From assembly GCA_000223255.2 (NCBI GenBank), contig AFUT01000001.1:186001-250000 (forward strand): a stretch of 64,000 nucleotides of DNA, written 5' to 3'. This DNA comes from Streptococcus infantis SK970. GTDB lineage: Bacteria; Bacillota; Bacilli; Lactobacillales; Streptococcaceae. Below the pieces are notes generated by a model. It had not been told where the DNA came from. It made no database searches and saw only the letters and a list, made by a program, of their open reading frames with translations. Position numbers and translations under genes: made by a program. Position 1 is the stretch's first letter; every line of letters starts with the position of its first letter. Below, piece after piece: positions 1-8,968 of this stretch.

Positions 1-603
1 GCGCCTATCTTTCGACCTATCAAGGACTTGGTAGCTAGTCGCCCTCAAAATCAGATTTATATCGATCTCATCAAGCAAGATATTGCGGTCTATGTCAGTC
101 ATACTAATATCGATATTGTTGAAAATGGTCTTAATGACTGGTTCTGCCAGATGCTAGGCATTGAGGACACAACTTATCTACAGGAAACAGGTCCTGAACG
201 TGGGATTGGTCGTATTGGCAATATTCGCCCTCAGACGTTTGAAGAATTTGCTAGTCATGTTAAGGAAGTATTTGACCTGGATAGCCTTCGTATGGTGTAT
301 TATCAAGAGACTGATTTGCAAAAAACAATCTCAAGAGTAGCTATTTGTGGTGGCAGTGGGCAGTCTTTCTACTCTGATGCTTTAGCTAAAGGAGCTCATG
401 TTTACATTACTGGTGACATCTATTACCACACTGCCCAAGATATGTTGTCAGACGGCTTGTTGGCTTTGGATCCAGGCCACTATATTGAAATTCTCTTTGT
501 TGAAAAAATTGTAGCGTTCCTGAATGAATGGAAGCAAGAGAATGCTTGGTCTCTAGAGGTTATCGCAAGTCAAGCTTCCACTAATCCATTCCATCATATC
601 TAG
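1..603 (+). CDS. Nif3-like dinuclear metal center protein, 3' part
   Basis: The reading frame is open from the first base of the window, so the start lies upstream and only the C-terminal part (about 200 residues) is present. It matches the Nif3/YqfO (DUF34) family, often annotated as GTP cyclohydrolase 1 type 2 homologs. Supporting segments are [38 protein letters not shown] and [15 protein letters not shown]; the conserved His and Asp residues there are the usual dimetal ligands of the family. The stop at 601-603 is followed 16 bases later by the FAD oxidoreductase gene, so the two are probably one operon. The biochemical role of this family is not established, so no gene symbol is given. 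Confidence 0.85.
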   Translation, partial: APIFRPIKDLVASRPQNQIYIDLIKQDIAVYVSHTNIDIVENGLNDWFCQMLGIEDTTYLQETGPERGIGRIGNIRPQTFEEFASHVKEVFDLDSLRMVYYQETDLQKTISRVAICGGSGQSFYSDALAKGAHVYITGDIYYHTAQDMLSDGLLALDPGHYIEILFVEKIVAFLNEWKQENAWSLEVIASQASTNPFHHI

Positions 604-619
604 TTAGAAGGTAAGGACA

Positions 620-1714
620 ATGAAAAAAGTTGCCATTGTAGGTGCAGGAATTGTAGGTGCAACAGCTGCCTACTATCTTTCTAAAGAAGCTGATATCGAA
701 GTAACAGTTTTTGATTATGGAAAGGGCCAAGCAACTAAGGCCGCAGCAGGAATTATTAGTCCCTGGTTTTCTAAACGACGCAATAAAGCCTGGTATAAGA
801 TGGCGCGACTAGGAGCTGATTTCTACGTGGATTTATTAGCGGACTTGGAAAAATCGGGTCAACAAGTTGATTTTTACCAGCGTTCTGGTGTCTTTCTCTT
901 GAAAAAAGATGAATCTAAGTTGGAAGAACTCTATCAACTTGCCCTGCAACGTAGAGATGAATCTCCCTTAATAGGGGAATTAGCCATTCTAGACCAAGCG
1001 GCTGCAAGTAGCTTATTTCCTGGATTGGAGGGATTTGAAAAATTACTCTATGCTTCTGGTGGAGCTCGAGTAGATGGACAACTTTTAGTTAGTTGCTTGC
1101 TCGAAGCCAGTCAAGTGAAGGTAATAAAGAAAGAGGTCAGTCTAATTTCTCTAGCACCGGGTTATCAGATAGACAATCAAATGTTTGACCAAGTTATCTT
1201 GTCCACAGGAGCTTGGCTTGGTCACATCTTAGAGCCTTTAGGATATGAGGTAGACGTTCGTCCTCAAAAGGGGCAACTCCGAGATTACCAAGTGAAACAA
1301 AACATGGGAGCTTACCCTGTAGTTATGCCAGAAGGTGAGTGGGATTTGATACCATTTCCCGGCGGTAAGTTATCTCTAGGAGCTACCCATGAAAATGATA
1401 TGGGATTTGACCTTACAGTTGATGAGAATTTGCTCCAGCAAATGGCTGAAGCAGCAAGACCGTTTTATCCTAGCTTAAAAGATGCAATGATAAGTGGTGA
1501 ACGTGTGGGGATTCGTGCTTATACAAGTGATTTCTCTCCATTCTTTGGACAGGTTCCAAACTTATCAGGAGTATTTGTTGCGAGTGGATTAGGATCGTCA
1601 GGCTTAACGACTGGCCCTATTATAGGCTATCATTTAGCTCAAATGCTTCAGGAGAGAAGTGGAGTATTAGATCCAGCAGATTATCCGACTGAAAGATATA
1701 TTAAAGAGAAATAA
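620..1714 (+). CDS. FAD-dependent oxidoreductase (DadA/glycine-oxidase family)
   Basis: This 364-residue protein opens with a Rossmann dinucleotide-binding motif, VAIVGAGIVGATAAYYL (residues 4-20), typical of the DAO family of FAD amine or amino-acid oxidases. A second family feature is the C-terminal stretch VASGLGSSGLTTGPIIGY, which closes over the flavin. There is no signal peptide, so it is cytosolic. The ATG at 620 has an AAGG-type ribosome site just upstream. It lies 16 bases after the Nif3-like gene and probably shares its transcript. The substrate, perhaps a D-amino acid or a secondary amine, cannot be read from sequence. Confidence 0.85.
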   Translation: MKKVAIVGAGIVGATAAYYLSKEADIEVTVFDYGKGQATKAAAGIISPWFSKRRNKAWYKMARLGADFYVDLLADLEKSGQQVDFYQRSGVFLLKKDESKLEELYQLALQRRDESPLIGELAILDQAAASSLFPGLEGFEKLLYASGGARVDGQLLVSCLLEASQVKVIKKEVSLISLAPGYQIDNQMFDQVILSTGAWLGHILEPLGYEVDVRPQKGQLRDYQVKQNMGAYPVVMPEGEWDLIPFPGGKLSLGATHENDMGFDLTVDENLLQQMAEAARPFYPSLKDAMISGERVGIRAYTSDFSPFFGQVPNLSGVFVASGLGSSGLTTGPIIGYHLAQMLQERSGVLDPADYPTERYIKEK

Positions 1715-1819
1715 TCGTAAACTTTTTACCTAGTTTTTACGATAGGATTAGGATAGCAAATGACTTTCCCTATCAAAAATGGTAAAATGAAAAAATAATT
1801 TAAGAATAGAGGAAAAAAG

Positions 1820-2839
1820 ATGCAAGAAAAGATTTTGGTAACAGGTGGTGCAGGTTTTATCGGAACTCACACTGTCATTGAATTGGTCCAAGCTGGACAT
1901 CAGGTTGTTGTAGTGGATAACTTGGTCAACAGTAGCCGTAAAAGTTTAGAAGTAGTGGAAAGAATTACAGGAGTTGAAATTCCTTTCTACGAAGCTGACA
2001 TCCGCGATACAGATACACTTCGTGACATTTTCAAACACGAAGAACCAACAGGTGTAATCCATTTTGCTGGTTTGAAGGCAGTTGGTGAGTCAACTCGTAT
2101 CCCTCTTGCCTACTATGACAACAACATTGCTGGTACAGTTAGCCTTTTGAAGGCAATGGAAGAAAATAACTGTAAGAATATCATCTTCAGTTCATCAGCA
2201 ACTGTTTATGGAGATCCTCATACTGTTCCAATTCTAGAAGATTTCCCGCTTTCAGCTACTAACCCTTATGGTCGTACCAAGCTTATGCTGGAAGAAATCT
2301 TGACAGATATCTATAATGCAGACTCAGAGTGGAACGTTGTCTTACTTCGCTACTTCAACCCAATTGGTGCTCATGAGAGTGGTGACCTAGGAGAAAATCC
2401 AAATGGTATTCCAAACAACCTTCTACCATATGTAACACAAGTTGCAGTTGGCAAATTGGAACAAGTACAGGTATTTGGGGATGACTACGATACAAAAGAT
2501 GGAACAGGTGTTCGTGACTATATCCACGTTGTTGATTTAGCCAAAGGGCACGTTGCTGCCCTTAAGAAGCTTCAAAAAGGCTCTGGACTCAATGTGTATA
2601 ACCTTGGTACAGGAAAAGGCTACTCTGTCCTTGAAATTATCCAAAATATGGAAAAAGCTGTTGGCCGCCCAATTCCATACCGTATCGTTGAACGTCGCCC
2701 AGGTGATATCGCAGCCTGCTACTCAGACCCAGCAAAAGCTAAGGAAGAGCTCGGATGGGAAGCTGGACTTGGTATTACAGAAATGTGTGAAGATGCATGG
2801 CGTTGGCAAAGCAAGCATCCAAATGGATTTGAAGACTAA
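1820..2839 (+). CDS. galE: UDP-glucose 4-epimerase
   Basis: GalE interconverts UDP-glucose and UDP-galactose with bound NAD, for the Leloir pathway and for surface glycan precursors. The 339 residues fit the family. The N-terminal glycine motif is GGAGFIGTH (residues 9-17), and the SDR catalytic residues appear as SSSATVYGDP and YGRTK (the Tyr-x3-Lys pair). FDDYDTKDGTGVRDYIHV and the C-terminal RRPGDIAACYSDP segment are typical of bacterial GalE. A clear AGAGG ribosome site precedes the ATG, and a strong hairpin terminator follows, so it is a single-gene unit. Confidence 0.96.
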   Translation: MQEKILVTGGAGFIGTHTVIELVQAGHQVVVVDNLVNSSRKSLEVVERITGVEIPFYEADIRDTDTLRDIFKHEEPTGVIHFAGLKAVGESTRIPLAYYDNNIAGTVSLLKAMEENNCKNIIFSSSATVYGDPHTVPILEDFPLSATNPYGRTKLMLEEILTDIYNADSEWNVVLLRYFNPIGAHESGDLGENPNGIPNNLLPYVTQVAVGKLEQVQVFGDDYDTKDGTGVRDYIHVVDLAKGHVAALKKLQKGSGLNVYNLGTGKGYSVLEIIQNMEKAVGRPIPYRIVERRPGDIAACYSDPAKAKEELGWEAGLGITEMCEDAWRWQSKHPNGFED

Positions 2840-2853
2840 TCGTTTGATTAAAC

Positions 2854-2880
2854 AAAAAAGAGGAAGTAATTCCTCTTTTT
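2854..2880 (+). terminator. Terminator after galE
   Basis: A-rich stem AAAAAAGAGGA pairs with TCCTCTTTTTT, with a short loop and a T tract. The following 200 bases up to the ferredoxin gene contain no gene I can recognise. Confidence 0.85.
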
Positions 2881-3088
2881 TATAACTTTATATGTGGTTG
2901 AAATAAAAAATTTGATTAGTGCTTAAGTGATAGAAAAATGTCTTAAAAGAACAGTTTATTGATTATTGAAATGCTGGAACAAATAAAAGTAAAATTGTAT
3001 AAAAATAGCTAGCAAAAGACTATAATTTTCTAGAAAAATATGCTAAACTAGAGGGAGTGGAAATTAGAGATTGATGTTCCACCAAATT

Positions 3089-3292
3089 TTAAGATTCATC
3101 TATAATCAGAGCACGAGTAGGGCAATTTTTAACGGCTTCTAAAATGTCGTCGTTGCAAGCAATTTCTCGCTCTAATTGCTCAGATTCATCGTAAAAACGG
3201 ACGATGCCATTATCATGGTAATCAAATAATTCTGAATAAGTTTGGCAGAGCCCACAAGCGATGCAACGTTCAGGTATAAGTCTAATCTTCAT
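3089..3292 (-). CDS. Ferredoxin
   Basis: This small 67-residue protein carries one iron-sulfur cluster: C-x2-C-x2-C in ERCIACGLCQTY near the N-terminus and a fourth cysteine in the NCPTRAL segment near the C-terminus. This is the compact Firmicutes ferredoxin that binds a single 4Fe-4S cluster for low-potential electron transfer in the cytosol. I chose the ATG at 3292 (MKIRLIPERC) because the upstream in-frame extension is hydrophobic and unlike ferredoxin. It diverges from the LysM gene, whose start is only 45 bases away, so their promoters overlap. No electron-transfer partner is encoded beside it. Confidence 0.9.
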   Translation of the reverse strand: MKIRLIPERCIACGLCQTYSELFDYHDNGIVRFYDESEQLEREIACNDDILEAVKNCPTRALIIDES

Positions 3293-3337
3293 ATTTATAT
3301 TGTAATAAGAAACTAAAAAAAACTCAAGGAGTAAGGT

Positions 3338-3829
3338 ATGGAAAAGGAACCGTGGCAAGAAGATATTTATGAAAACCAAGAAGAGGAATCAAGAACAGAG
3401 CGTCGTCAACGAAACAAAAAAGGCTCAGGTGTCATTGCGAATCGTGTTTTAACTGTTTTGGCTGTTCTTTTCTTTGTCATTGTTGTTGGGATGATAGTTA
3501 TATTAGTCTACTTGTCATCGGGTGGAAGCGACCGTACTTCAGCTCTGAAAGATTTTTATGATTCTTCAGCTCCAAAAGTAGAAGAAGTTACAACAGTAGC
3601 TACAACTACTCAGTCAACAGAGACAACTGAAGCAGAAACAAACCAACAAGAGCACACAGAGGCGCATACTGACTCTGAAGGAACTATTACAGTCATGGCA
3701 GGAGAAGGGGAAGCAGCCATTGCAGCTCGTGCTGGAATCTCTATTGCTCAACTTGAAGCCTTGAATCCTGGTCATATGTCTTCAGGAACTTGGTTTGCAA
3801 ATCCTGGTGATGTCCTTAAGACAAGATAG
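3338..3829 (+). CDS. LysM-domain membrane-anchored protein (SAG1386/EF1546 family)
   Basis: The 163 residues comprise a charged cytoplasmic N-terminus of about 35 residues, one transmembrane helix (roughly 38-63, [22 protein letters not shown]), a Thr/Glu-rich spacer, and a C-terminal LysM-like module ([20 protein letters not shown] to the end) that should bind peptidoglycan. The family is widespread in streptococci and enterococci as a surface-associated protein of unknown role. An AAGGAG ribosome site sits before the ATG. The stop is 8 bases before the preferred cmk start, and the two genes are surely cotranscribed. Confidence 0.87.
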   Translation: MEKEPWQEDIYENQEEESRTERRQRNKKGSGVIANRVLTVLAVLFFVIVVGMIVILVYLSSGGSDRTSALKDFYDSSAPKVEEVTTVATTTQSTETTEAETNQQEHTEAHTDSEGTITVMAGEGEAAIAARAGISIAQLEALNPGHMSSGTWFANPGDVLKTR

Positions 3830-3837
3830 GAGTGACA

Positions 3838-4509
3838 ATGAAAACAATTCAGATTGCTATTGATGGGCCAGCTTCCAGTGGTAAGAGTACAGTAGCTAAG
3901 ATTATTGCTAAGGACTTTGGCTATACTTATCTGGATACAGGCGCTATGTATCGTGCGGCGACTTATATCGCATTGAGAAACCAAATTAGCCCAGATGAGC
4001 CATCTCAACTTCTTGAATTATTGGAGCAATACCCGATTAGTTTTGGCCGCGCTGAAAATGGAGAACAACTTGTTTTCGTTGGAGATGTAGATGTAACAAA
4101 TCCAATCCGAGAAAATGAAGTAACCAACGCTGTCTCTGCTTTTGCAGCGATTCCAGCTGTTCGTGAAAAATTGGTTGCCCTTCAGCAAGAAATCGCCCAA
4201 CAAGGTGGTATCGTTATGGATGGCCGCGATATTGGAACAGTAGTCTTGCCTAAGGCTGAATTGAAGATTTTTCTAGTAGCATCTGTAGATGAGCGTGCGG
4301 AACGTCGTTACAAGGAAAATCTTTCAAAGGGAATCGAAACAGATTTGGAAACTTTGAAAGAAGAGATTGCGGCGCGTGATTATAAAGATAGTCATCGTGA
4401 AACTTCACCTCTCAAGCAAGCCGAGGATGCAATCTATTTGGATACGACTGGCCTCTCTATTTTAGAAGTTGTTGAAAAAATTAAATCAGAAGCTCAAAAA
4501 CATTTATAA
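3838..4509 (+). CDS. cmk: Cytidylate kinase
   Basis: Cmk phosphorylates CMP and dCMP to the diphosphates in pyrimidine nucleotide metabolism. The P-loop is [17 protein letters not shown] at the N-terminus. [16 protein letters not shown] and the [12 protein letters not shown] segment are the CMP-binding signatures, and [11 protein letters not shown] with DSHRETSPL complete the bacterial CMP kinase profile. The frame is open from a GTG at 3832, but AGGAG at 3828-3832 best serves the ATG at 3838, giving 223 residues. It is downstream of and coupled to the LysM gene. Confidence 0.96.
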   Translation: MKTIQIAIDGPASSGKSTVAKIIAKDFGYTYLDTGAMYRAATYIALRNQISPDEPSQLLELLEQYPISFGRAENGEQLVFVGDVDVTNPIRENEVTNAVSAFAAIPAVREKLVALQQEIAQQGGIVMDGRDIGTVVLPKAELKIFLVASVDERAERRYKENLSKGIETDLETLKEEIAARDYKDSHRETSPLKQAEDAIYLDTTGLSILEVVEKIKSEAQKHL

Positions 4510-4519
4510 GAACTATAGA

Positions 4520-4552
4520 AACGATGAACTGAATTTCGGTTTGTCGTTTTTT
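4520..4552 (+). terminator. Terminator after cmk
   Basis: Imperfect stem AACGA/TCGTT with an inner AAC/GTT pairing, followed by a T6 tract. Confidence 0.65.
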
Positions 4553-4560
4553 ATCATAAT

Positions 4561-4589
4561 TTGTCAAATAGTCTGTTTTAAGGTATAAT
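4561..4589 (+). promoter_or_regulatory. Sigma-A promoter for the PhnA-like gene
   Basis: TTGTCA (-35, 4561-4566) and TATAAT (-10, 4584-4589) are separated by 17 bases, near-consensus spacing and sequence, and lie about 60 bases upstream of the start codon at 4648. Confidence 0.85.
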
Positions 4590-4647
4590 AGTTGCTGTTG
4601 AAGAAAATTTGACAATCAAATAATCATAAATTTTTTAAGGAGATAAC

Positions 4648-4986
4648 ATGAGTCAATTACCAAATTGCCCAAAATGTAATTCAGAATATGTATATGAAGA
4701 TGGCGCACTTCTAGTTTGTCCAGAATGTGCTTACGAGTGGAATCCTGCTGAACAAGCAGAAGTTGAAGAAGGCATTGTTGCTATTGATGCAAATGGGAAC
4801 AAATTAGCTGATGGAGATACAGTAACCTTGATTAAAGATTTGAAGGTTAAAGGGGCTCCTAAAGACCTCAAACAAGGAACTCGTGTGAAAAACATCCGTA
4901 TTGTTGAAGGTGACCACAACATTGACTGTAAGATCGATGGTTTTGGTGCTATGAAGCTTAAATCAGAATTTGTGAAGAAGATTTAA
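4648..4986 (+). CDS. PhnA/YjdM-type zinc-ribbon protein
   Basis: The 112-residue protein has an N-terminal zinc ribbon ([11 protein letters not shown] and then CPECAYEW) and a C-terminal PhnA domain ([36 protein letters not shown]). This is the family named after E. coli PhnA/YjdM. The phosphonate name is historical and there are no phosphonate genes here, so the function is unknown. A strong AAGGAG ribosome site and a near-consensus promoter suggest good expression. The stop is two bases before the next start. Confidence 0.9.
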   Translation: MSQLPNCPKCNSEYVYEDGALLVCPECAYEWNPAEQAEVEEGIVAIDANGNKLADGDTVTLIKDLKVKGAPKDLKQGTRVKNIRIVEGDHNIDCKIDGFGAMKLKSEFVKKI

Positions 4987-4988
4987 TC

Positions 4989-5621
4989 ATGATTAAAAAT
5001 GAAAAAGTAATATTTTATAGTCGTATCTTTTTATTTATAGCAGCCTTTACCGGTGTATACTTGGAGATTACTAAACGTGGTGGTTTAGGGATGTTACTCT
5101 ACTATACAGTCCTTTCTAACCTTCTGGTTGTAATCTTTACAGGCTATCTTTTGATAAAGATGCGTAGTGGCGGTGATAGTTGGCAGAGTCCTGGTATTCT
5201 ACGTCTCAAAGGTGGCGTCACTATGAGTATTATGATTACTTGTGTCATCTATCATTTCATGCTAGCTCCCTTGACGACAGATTTTTACCGTTTGGAAAAT
5301 TTCCTTTGTCATTATATTGTCCCTCTCTGGTTTTTAGCAGATACAATTATTTTTGATAAGAGTCGTCAATATAAGTTAGTTGATCCCATGCTTTGGACTA
5401 GCCTTCCTTTGCTTTATATGATTTTTGCCCTCTTAAACGGTTTTGTTCTAAAGATGGATGTCCCTAATGCTAAGGATAGTCCCTTCCCTTATTTCTTTTT
5501 GAATGCTACAAAACATGGTTGGGGCTTTGTCTTTAAATGGGCAGCAACTATCTTTGTTGCCTACATGGTTTCAGGATATCTCTTTTATCTTGTGAAAAGT
5601 ATAAAAAAATCTAAGAAATAA
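4989..5621 (+). CDS. Pr6Pr family membrane protein
   Basis: A 210-residue integral membrane protein with about six hydrophobic helices. Charged short loops and the central sequence YHFMLAPLTTDFYRLENFLCHYIVPLW match the streptococcal Pr6Pr (FAR-17a/AIG1-like) membrane family, whose members resemble six-helix hydrolases. It begins two bases after the PhnA-like gene with no strong ribosome site of its own, implying translational coupling. The role in bacteria is unknown. Confidence 0.8.
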   Translation: MIKNEKVIFYSRIFLFIAAFTGVYLEITKRGGLGMLLYYTVLSNLLVVIFTGYLLIKMRSGGDSWQSPGILRLKGGVTMSIMITCVIYHFMLAPLTTDFYRLENFLCHYIVPLWFLADTIIFDKSRQYKLVDPMLWTSLPLLYMIFALLNGFVLKMDVPNAKDSPFPYFFLNATKHGWGFVFKWAATIFVAYMVSGYLFYLVKSIKKSKK

Positions 5622-5647
5622 AAGTACCCAATGTGGGTGCTTTTTTT
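5619..5647 (+). terminator. Terminator after Pr6Pr gene
   Basis: Stem AAGTACCCA / TGGGTGCTT with an ATG loop and a T7 tract, starting at the stop codon. Confidence 0.8.
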
Positions 5648-5690
5648 GTGATAGAGATAATTGTACCCGGACAAATCAATTTATTTTATC

Positions 5691-5719
5691 TTGTTATGCA
5701 GTCTTAAATACCTTACAAT
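5691..5719 (+). promoter_or_regulatory. Promoter of pdxST
   Basis: TTGTTA (5691-5696) and TACAAT (5714-5719) with a 17-base spacer, about 40 bases before the pdxS start. No separate operator is evident. Confidence 0.65.
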
Positions 5720-5759
5720 AAAAATGTAGCTACCAATACAACTATTGAGGATGAAAAAA

Positions 5760-6635
5760 ATGACTGAAAATCGTTATGAATTAAATAAGAATTTGGCACA
5801 GATGCTTAAAGGTGGCGTCATCATGGATGTTCAAAACCCTGAACAAGCAAGAATTGCTGAGGCTGCAGGTGCGGCAGCAGTTATGGCCTTGGAGCGAATT
5901 CCAGCTGATATTCGTGCGGCTGGTGGAGTTTCTCGCATGAGCGATCCAAAGATGATTAAGGAAATCCAAGAAGCGGTCAGCATTCCAGTTATGGCTAAGG
6001 TTCGAATTGGGCATTTTGTTGAAGCTCAGATTTTAGAAGCTATCGAGATTGACTATATTGATGAGAGCGAAGTTCTGTCTCCAGCTGACGATCGTTTCCA
6101 TGTGGACAAGAAAGAATTTCAAGTTCCTTTTGTTTGTGGTGCTAAAGACCTAGGAGAAGCCTTGCGCCGTATCGCTGAAGGAGCTTCTATGATTCGTACA
6201 AAAGGGGAACCAGGAACAGGAGACATCGTTCAGGCGGTTCGTCATATGCGTATGATGAATCAAGAAATTCGCCGCATTCAAAACCTCCGTGAGGACGAGT
6301 TATATGTTGCTGCAAAAGAACTCCAAGTACCTGTAGAATTAGTTCAATACGTCCACGAACATGGGAAATTACCAGTTGTTAACTTTGCAGCTGGAGGCGT
6401 TGCAACACCAGCGGACGCTGCTCTTATGATGCAGCTAGGTGCAGAAGGTGTGTTTGTTGGTTCAGGGATTTTTAAGTCAGGTGATCCTGTTAAACGTGCG
6501 GCAGCAATTGTCAAAGCTGTTACCAATTATCAGAATCCTCAAATTCTGGCTCAAATCTCGGAAGACTTGGGAGAAGCTATGGTTGGTATCAATGAGAATG
6601 AAATCCAAATTCTCATGGCAGAGCGAGGAAAATAG
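5760..6635 (+). CDS. pdxS: Pyridoxal 5'-phosphate synthase lyase subunit
   Basis: PdxS condenses ribose 5-phosphate, glyceraldehyde 3-phosphate and ammonia into PLP in the DXP-independent route. The conserved blocks are all present: [13 protein letters not shown] (with the catalytic Asp), [14 protein letters not shown] (Schiff-base Lys), [17 protein letters not shown], and [19 protein letters not shown]. The ATG at 5760 gives the usual 291 residues and has GAGG nine bases upstream; earlier in-frame starts at 5745 and 5751 overlap that site. pdxT starts at the base after the stop, as expected for subunits of one glutamine-driven complex. Confidence 0.97.
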   Translation: MTENRYELNKNLAQMLKGGVIMDVQNPEQARIAEAAGAAAVMALERIPADIRAAGGVSRMSDPKMIKEIQEAVSIPVMAKVRIGHFVEAQILEAIEIDYIDESEVLSPADDRFHVDKKEFQVPFVCGAKDLGEALRRIAEGASMIRTKGEPGTGDIVQAVRHMRMMNQEIRRIQNLREDELYVAAKELQVPVELVQYVHEHGKLPVVNFAAGGVATPADAALMMQLGAEGVFVGSGIFKSGDPVKRAAAIVKAVTNYQNPQILAQISEDLGEAMVGINENEIQILMAERGK

Positions 6636-7208
6636 ATGAAAATCGGAATCTTGGCCTTGCAAGGTGCCTTTGTAGAACACGAGAAAATGCTTGCTCAACT
6701 AGGAGTTGAAAGTATTGAACTGCGAAACCTAGAAGATTTTCAGCAACATCGAAGTGAGCTATCAGGTTTGATTTTGCCAGGAGGTGAGTCAACGGCCATG
6801 GGGAAACTGTTGCGAGATCAGCAAATGCTAATTCCTCTAAGAGAGGCTATTCTCAATGGTTTACCAGTCTTTGGAACTTGTGCGGGTTTAATTTTGCTAG
6901 CAAGACAAATCACTTCTCAAGAGGAAAGCCATCTAGCGACTATGGACATAGTAGTGGAGCGCAATGCCTATGGACGTCAGCTAGGAAGCTTTTATACAGA
7001 AGCTGACTGCAAGGGCGTTGGTAAAATTCCAATGACCTTTATCCGTGGACCGATTATCAGTAGTGTTGGTGACAGTGTTGATGTTCTAGCGATTGTGAAT
7101 AATCAAATCGTTGCGGCACAAGAAAAGAATATGCTGGTAACCTCCTTTCATCCTGAATTGACAAATGATCTTCGCCTACATCAGTACTTTATGAATATGT
7201 GTAAATAA
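6636..7208 (+). CDS. pdxT: Pyridoxal 5'-phosphate synthase glutaminase subunit
   Basis: PdxT hydrolyses glutamine and channels ammonia to PdxS. The 190 residues are a class I (triad) glutamine amidotransferase: [15 protein letters not shown] forms the oxyanion region, [11 protein letters not shown] holds the nucleophilic Cys, and [10 protein letters not shown] has the His-x-Glu pair. Its ATG abuts the pdxS stop with no gap, so the two are translationally coupled. The transcript ends at a bidirectional hairpin shared with the convergent hemolysin III gene. Confidence 0.97.
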   Translation: MKIGILALQGAFVEHEKMLAQLGVESIELRNLEDFQQHRSELSGLILPGGESTAMGKLLRDQQMLIPLREAILNGLPVFGTCAGLILLARQITSQEESHLATMDIVVERNAYGRQLGSFYTEADCKGVGKIPMTFIRGPIISSVGDSVDVLAIVNNQIVAAQEKNMLVTSFHPELTNDLRLHQYFMNMCK

Positions 7209-7243
7209 AAAAGAGGTTGAGATTTCTCCCAACTTCTTTTTTT
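7207..7243. terminator. Bidirectional terminator between pdxT and hemolysin III gene
   Basis: A-rich arm AAAAAAGAGGTTG pairs with CAACTTCTTTTTTT around a short loop, giving a U tract in either direction. Confidence 0.85.
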
Positions 7244-7889
7244 ACATATAATAAACAATGGCAATGTACTGTAGTGCTGAAGCTGCTAAGATAAACAAAT
7301 GCCAAATCATGTGAAAATATGGTTTTTTCTTGGCGTAAAAACCAGCTCCAACAGTGTAACAGAGTCCGCCCGATACCATGAGGCTCCAGAAAATTGGAGT
7401 AGTTTGACTGATGATTGCTGGTAAGATAGCCAAGACTAGCCATCCCATGACGAGGTAGAGAATGAGACTGAATTTTTCATTGACCTTCTTGGCAAAGATT
7501 TTATAAAGAATACCAAAAATAGTTGTTCCCCATTGGATAGCAATAATGAGATAACCAAACCAATTATTCATCAGGGTTAAAACCACCGGGGTATAAGAAC
7601 CTGCAATGGCAACATAAATCATAGAATGGTCAATAATTCGTAACACATATTTATGAGTTGAACCATAAGCCATAGAATGATAAATAGTCGATGAAAGGAA
7701 CATGAGAAAGAGGCTGATAACGAAGATGGAAACACCGATAGACGATAAGAAACCATGGGCCTCATAACTGTAAGTAGATGAAATGGGTAGTAGGATGAGC
7801 ATGATAAATGCTCCTACAGCATGGGTGACACTGTTGGCAATTTCTTCTCCAAAACTAAGTCGTTTACTAAGTTTGAAACTAGTATTCAT
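7242..7889 (-). CDS. Hemolysin III (PAQR/TrhA) family membrane protein
   Basis: The 215-residue protein has seven predicted membrane segments and the PAQR family landmarks: an N-terminal FGEEIANSVTHAVGA, SSTIYHSM, RIIDHSMIYVAIAGSYTPV, and the C-terminal pair of histidines in YFHMIWHLFILAAS. These His and Asp residues coordinate a metal in eukaryotic PAQR proteins. The hemolysin name comes from a Bacillus cereus homolog; in ordinary bacteria the family is linked to membrane lipid homeostasis, so I would not call it a toxin. Its ATG overlaps the end of the restored DUF1836 gene, so the two are coupled. Confidence 0.88.
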   Translation of the reverse strand: MNTSFKLSKRLSFGEEIANSVTHAVGAFIMLILLPISSTYSYEAHGFLSSIGVSIFVISLFLMFLSSTIYHSMAYGSTHKYVLRIIDHSMIYVAIAGSYTPVVLTLMNNWFGYLIIAIQWGTTIFGILYKIFAKKVNEKFSLILYLVMGWLVLAILPAIISQTTPIFWSLMVSGGLCYTVGAGFYAKKKPYFHMIWHLFILAASALQYIAIVYYM

Positions 7890-8333
7890 TTGTTTCCTCC
7901 TCTTCGGTTTCTGTATAGACTAGTGTAAGTGTTTGATGATAGAGTTTGACCGTTTGGCAACTTGCCTGGATAATGGGATTAGCTGGATCAATATCTTTAT
8001 TCATATAGTCCACAAAAGCATTGTAAAGTTCTTCTGAATTAGTGTCTGTGTGTAGGGTATTAAGGGTTTGAGCAATTTCTTGGATAGAAAAACAGACTTG
8101 AGAGTGGTAATAGCAATCAATCGTGCGATTTGTTTGCGTTGATATTTTTTCTTTTCAGGTTTACTGATATATCCGTGTTTGACATAGTTGTTCACCATGG
8201 ATGCTGTCAAACCTTTCTCCTTGTCAGGAGAAGCTGGAGGACAGATTTGATTGACATAGAGCAGAACCTGGTCCAGATAGAGATTGATACTTGGAATTTC
8301 TTCCCATTTTGGATAGGAAAAAGTGGTATTCAT
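7879..8333 (-). pseudogene. DUF1836 protein, frameshifted (probably intact in the organism)
   Basis: The first part (MNTTFSYPKWEEIPSINLY... to TLKSVF) is a DUF1836 protein, a small streptococcal/Firmicutes family resembling helix-turn-helix regulators. After TLKSVF the frame is lost in a T5 run (coding strand) at 8088-8092. One extra T restores SIQEIAQTLNTLHTDT and an open frame through to a TAG at 7879-7881 that overlaps the hemolysin III start. I start it at the ATG at 8333, six bases after GGAG. As written, the protein would end at 8001 with an unrelated tail. A palindrome in its leader suggests autoregulation. Confidence 0.75.
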
Positions 8334-8349
8334 TTTCAACTCCTTTTTA

Positions 8350-8368
8350 TCTAGTTTTAATAACTAGA
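8350..8368 (-). promoter_or_regulatory. Palindrome in the DUF1836-hemolysin III leader (candidate operator)
   Basis: TCTAGTT and AACTAGA form a 7-bp inverted repeat with a 5-base centre, immediately downstream of the -10 box and upstream of the ribosome site. This is a typical repressor position. Confidence 0.55.
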
Positions 8369-8396
8369 TTATAAAATATTAGAAATAATAAGTCAA
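8368..8396 (-). promoter_or_regulatory. Promoter of the DUF1836-hemolysin III operon
   Basis: On the minus strand TTGACT (8396-8391) and TATAAT (8373-8368) are spaced 17 bases apart: a near-perfect sigma-A promoter. Confidence 0.85.
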
Positions 8397-8407
8397 GTTT
8401 CAAGTGC

Positions 8408-8436
8408 TTGTAGAAAGAAATAATTTATGCTATGAT
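8408..8436 (+). promoter_or_regulatory. Promoter of the GNAT-ogt-Spx-like operon
   Basis: TTGTAG (8408-8413), 17-base spacer, TATGAT (8431-8436), about 30 bases before the start codons at 8465/8468. Confidence 0.6.
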
Positions 8437-8467
8437 GAGAGAAAATAGTATGAAAAGAGGATAAATG

Positions 8468-8968
8468 ATGGAGATTCGCTTAGCCTTTCCAAACGAAGTG
8501 GATGCAATTATGCAAGTGATCGAGGGAGCCAAGAAATGTTTGGCAGAAGCTGGTAGCACTCAGTGGCAAAACGGCTATCCAGATGCAGATACCATTATTG
8601 AAGATATCATCTCTGGTCAAGCTTATGTAGCCCTAGACGAAGGTGACCTCTTAGCCTATGCAGCAGTGACTAAGAGCCCAGAAAAAGCTTATGAAGCAAT
8701 CTATGATGGCAACTGGGAGGGAAATGAAGCAGAATACTTAGTATTTCACCGTATTGCTGTTGCTAGAGATGCGCAAGGTCAAGGTGTTGCTCAGACCTTT
8801 TTAGAAGGCTTGATTGAAGGCTTCGATTACCTAGATTTTCGTTCAGATACGCACGCTAAAAACATAGCAATGCAGCATATCTTTGAAAAACTTGGCTTCA
8901 AACAGGTTGGTAAAGTTCCAGTAGACGGGGAACGCTTGGCCTATCAAAAATTAAAATCAAATGCCTAA
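8468..8968 (+). CDS. GNAT family N-acetyltransferase
   Basis: About 166 residues with the GNAT fold. YLVFHRIAVARDAQGQGVAQTFLEGLIEG contains the acetyl-CoA pyrophosphate loop (Q/R-x-x-G-x-G/A), and the C-terminal AMQHIFEKLGFKQVGK is the usual final strand-helix. Two adjacent ATGs are possible (8465 and 8468); AGAGG at 8456-8460 is better spaced for 8468. The acceptor substrate is unknown. The stop overlaps the next start by 8 bases, so this is the first gene of a coupled three-gene operon with ogt and an Spx/ArsC-like protein. Confidence 0.87.
   Translation: MEIRLAFPNEVDAIMQVIEGAKKCLAEAGSTQWQNGYPDADTIIEDIISGQAYVALDEGDLLAYAAVTKSPEKAYEAIYDGNWEGNEAEYLVFHRIAVARDAQGQGVAQTFLEGLIEGFDYLDFRSDTHAKNIAMQHIFEKLGFKQVGKVPVDGERLAYQKLKSNA

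Noticed and set aside
2881..3088. A possible small gene or RNA between galE and the ferredoxin gene
   Set aside because: Only AT-rich sequence without a ribosome site plus coding frame, and no clear promoter-terminator pair.
7242..7889. Hemolysin III as a virulence toxin
   Set aside because: The protein is a seven-helix PAQR membrane protein found in most Firmicutes; there is no evidence of export or pore formation.
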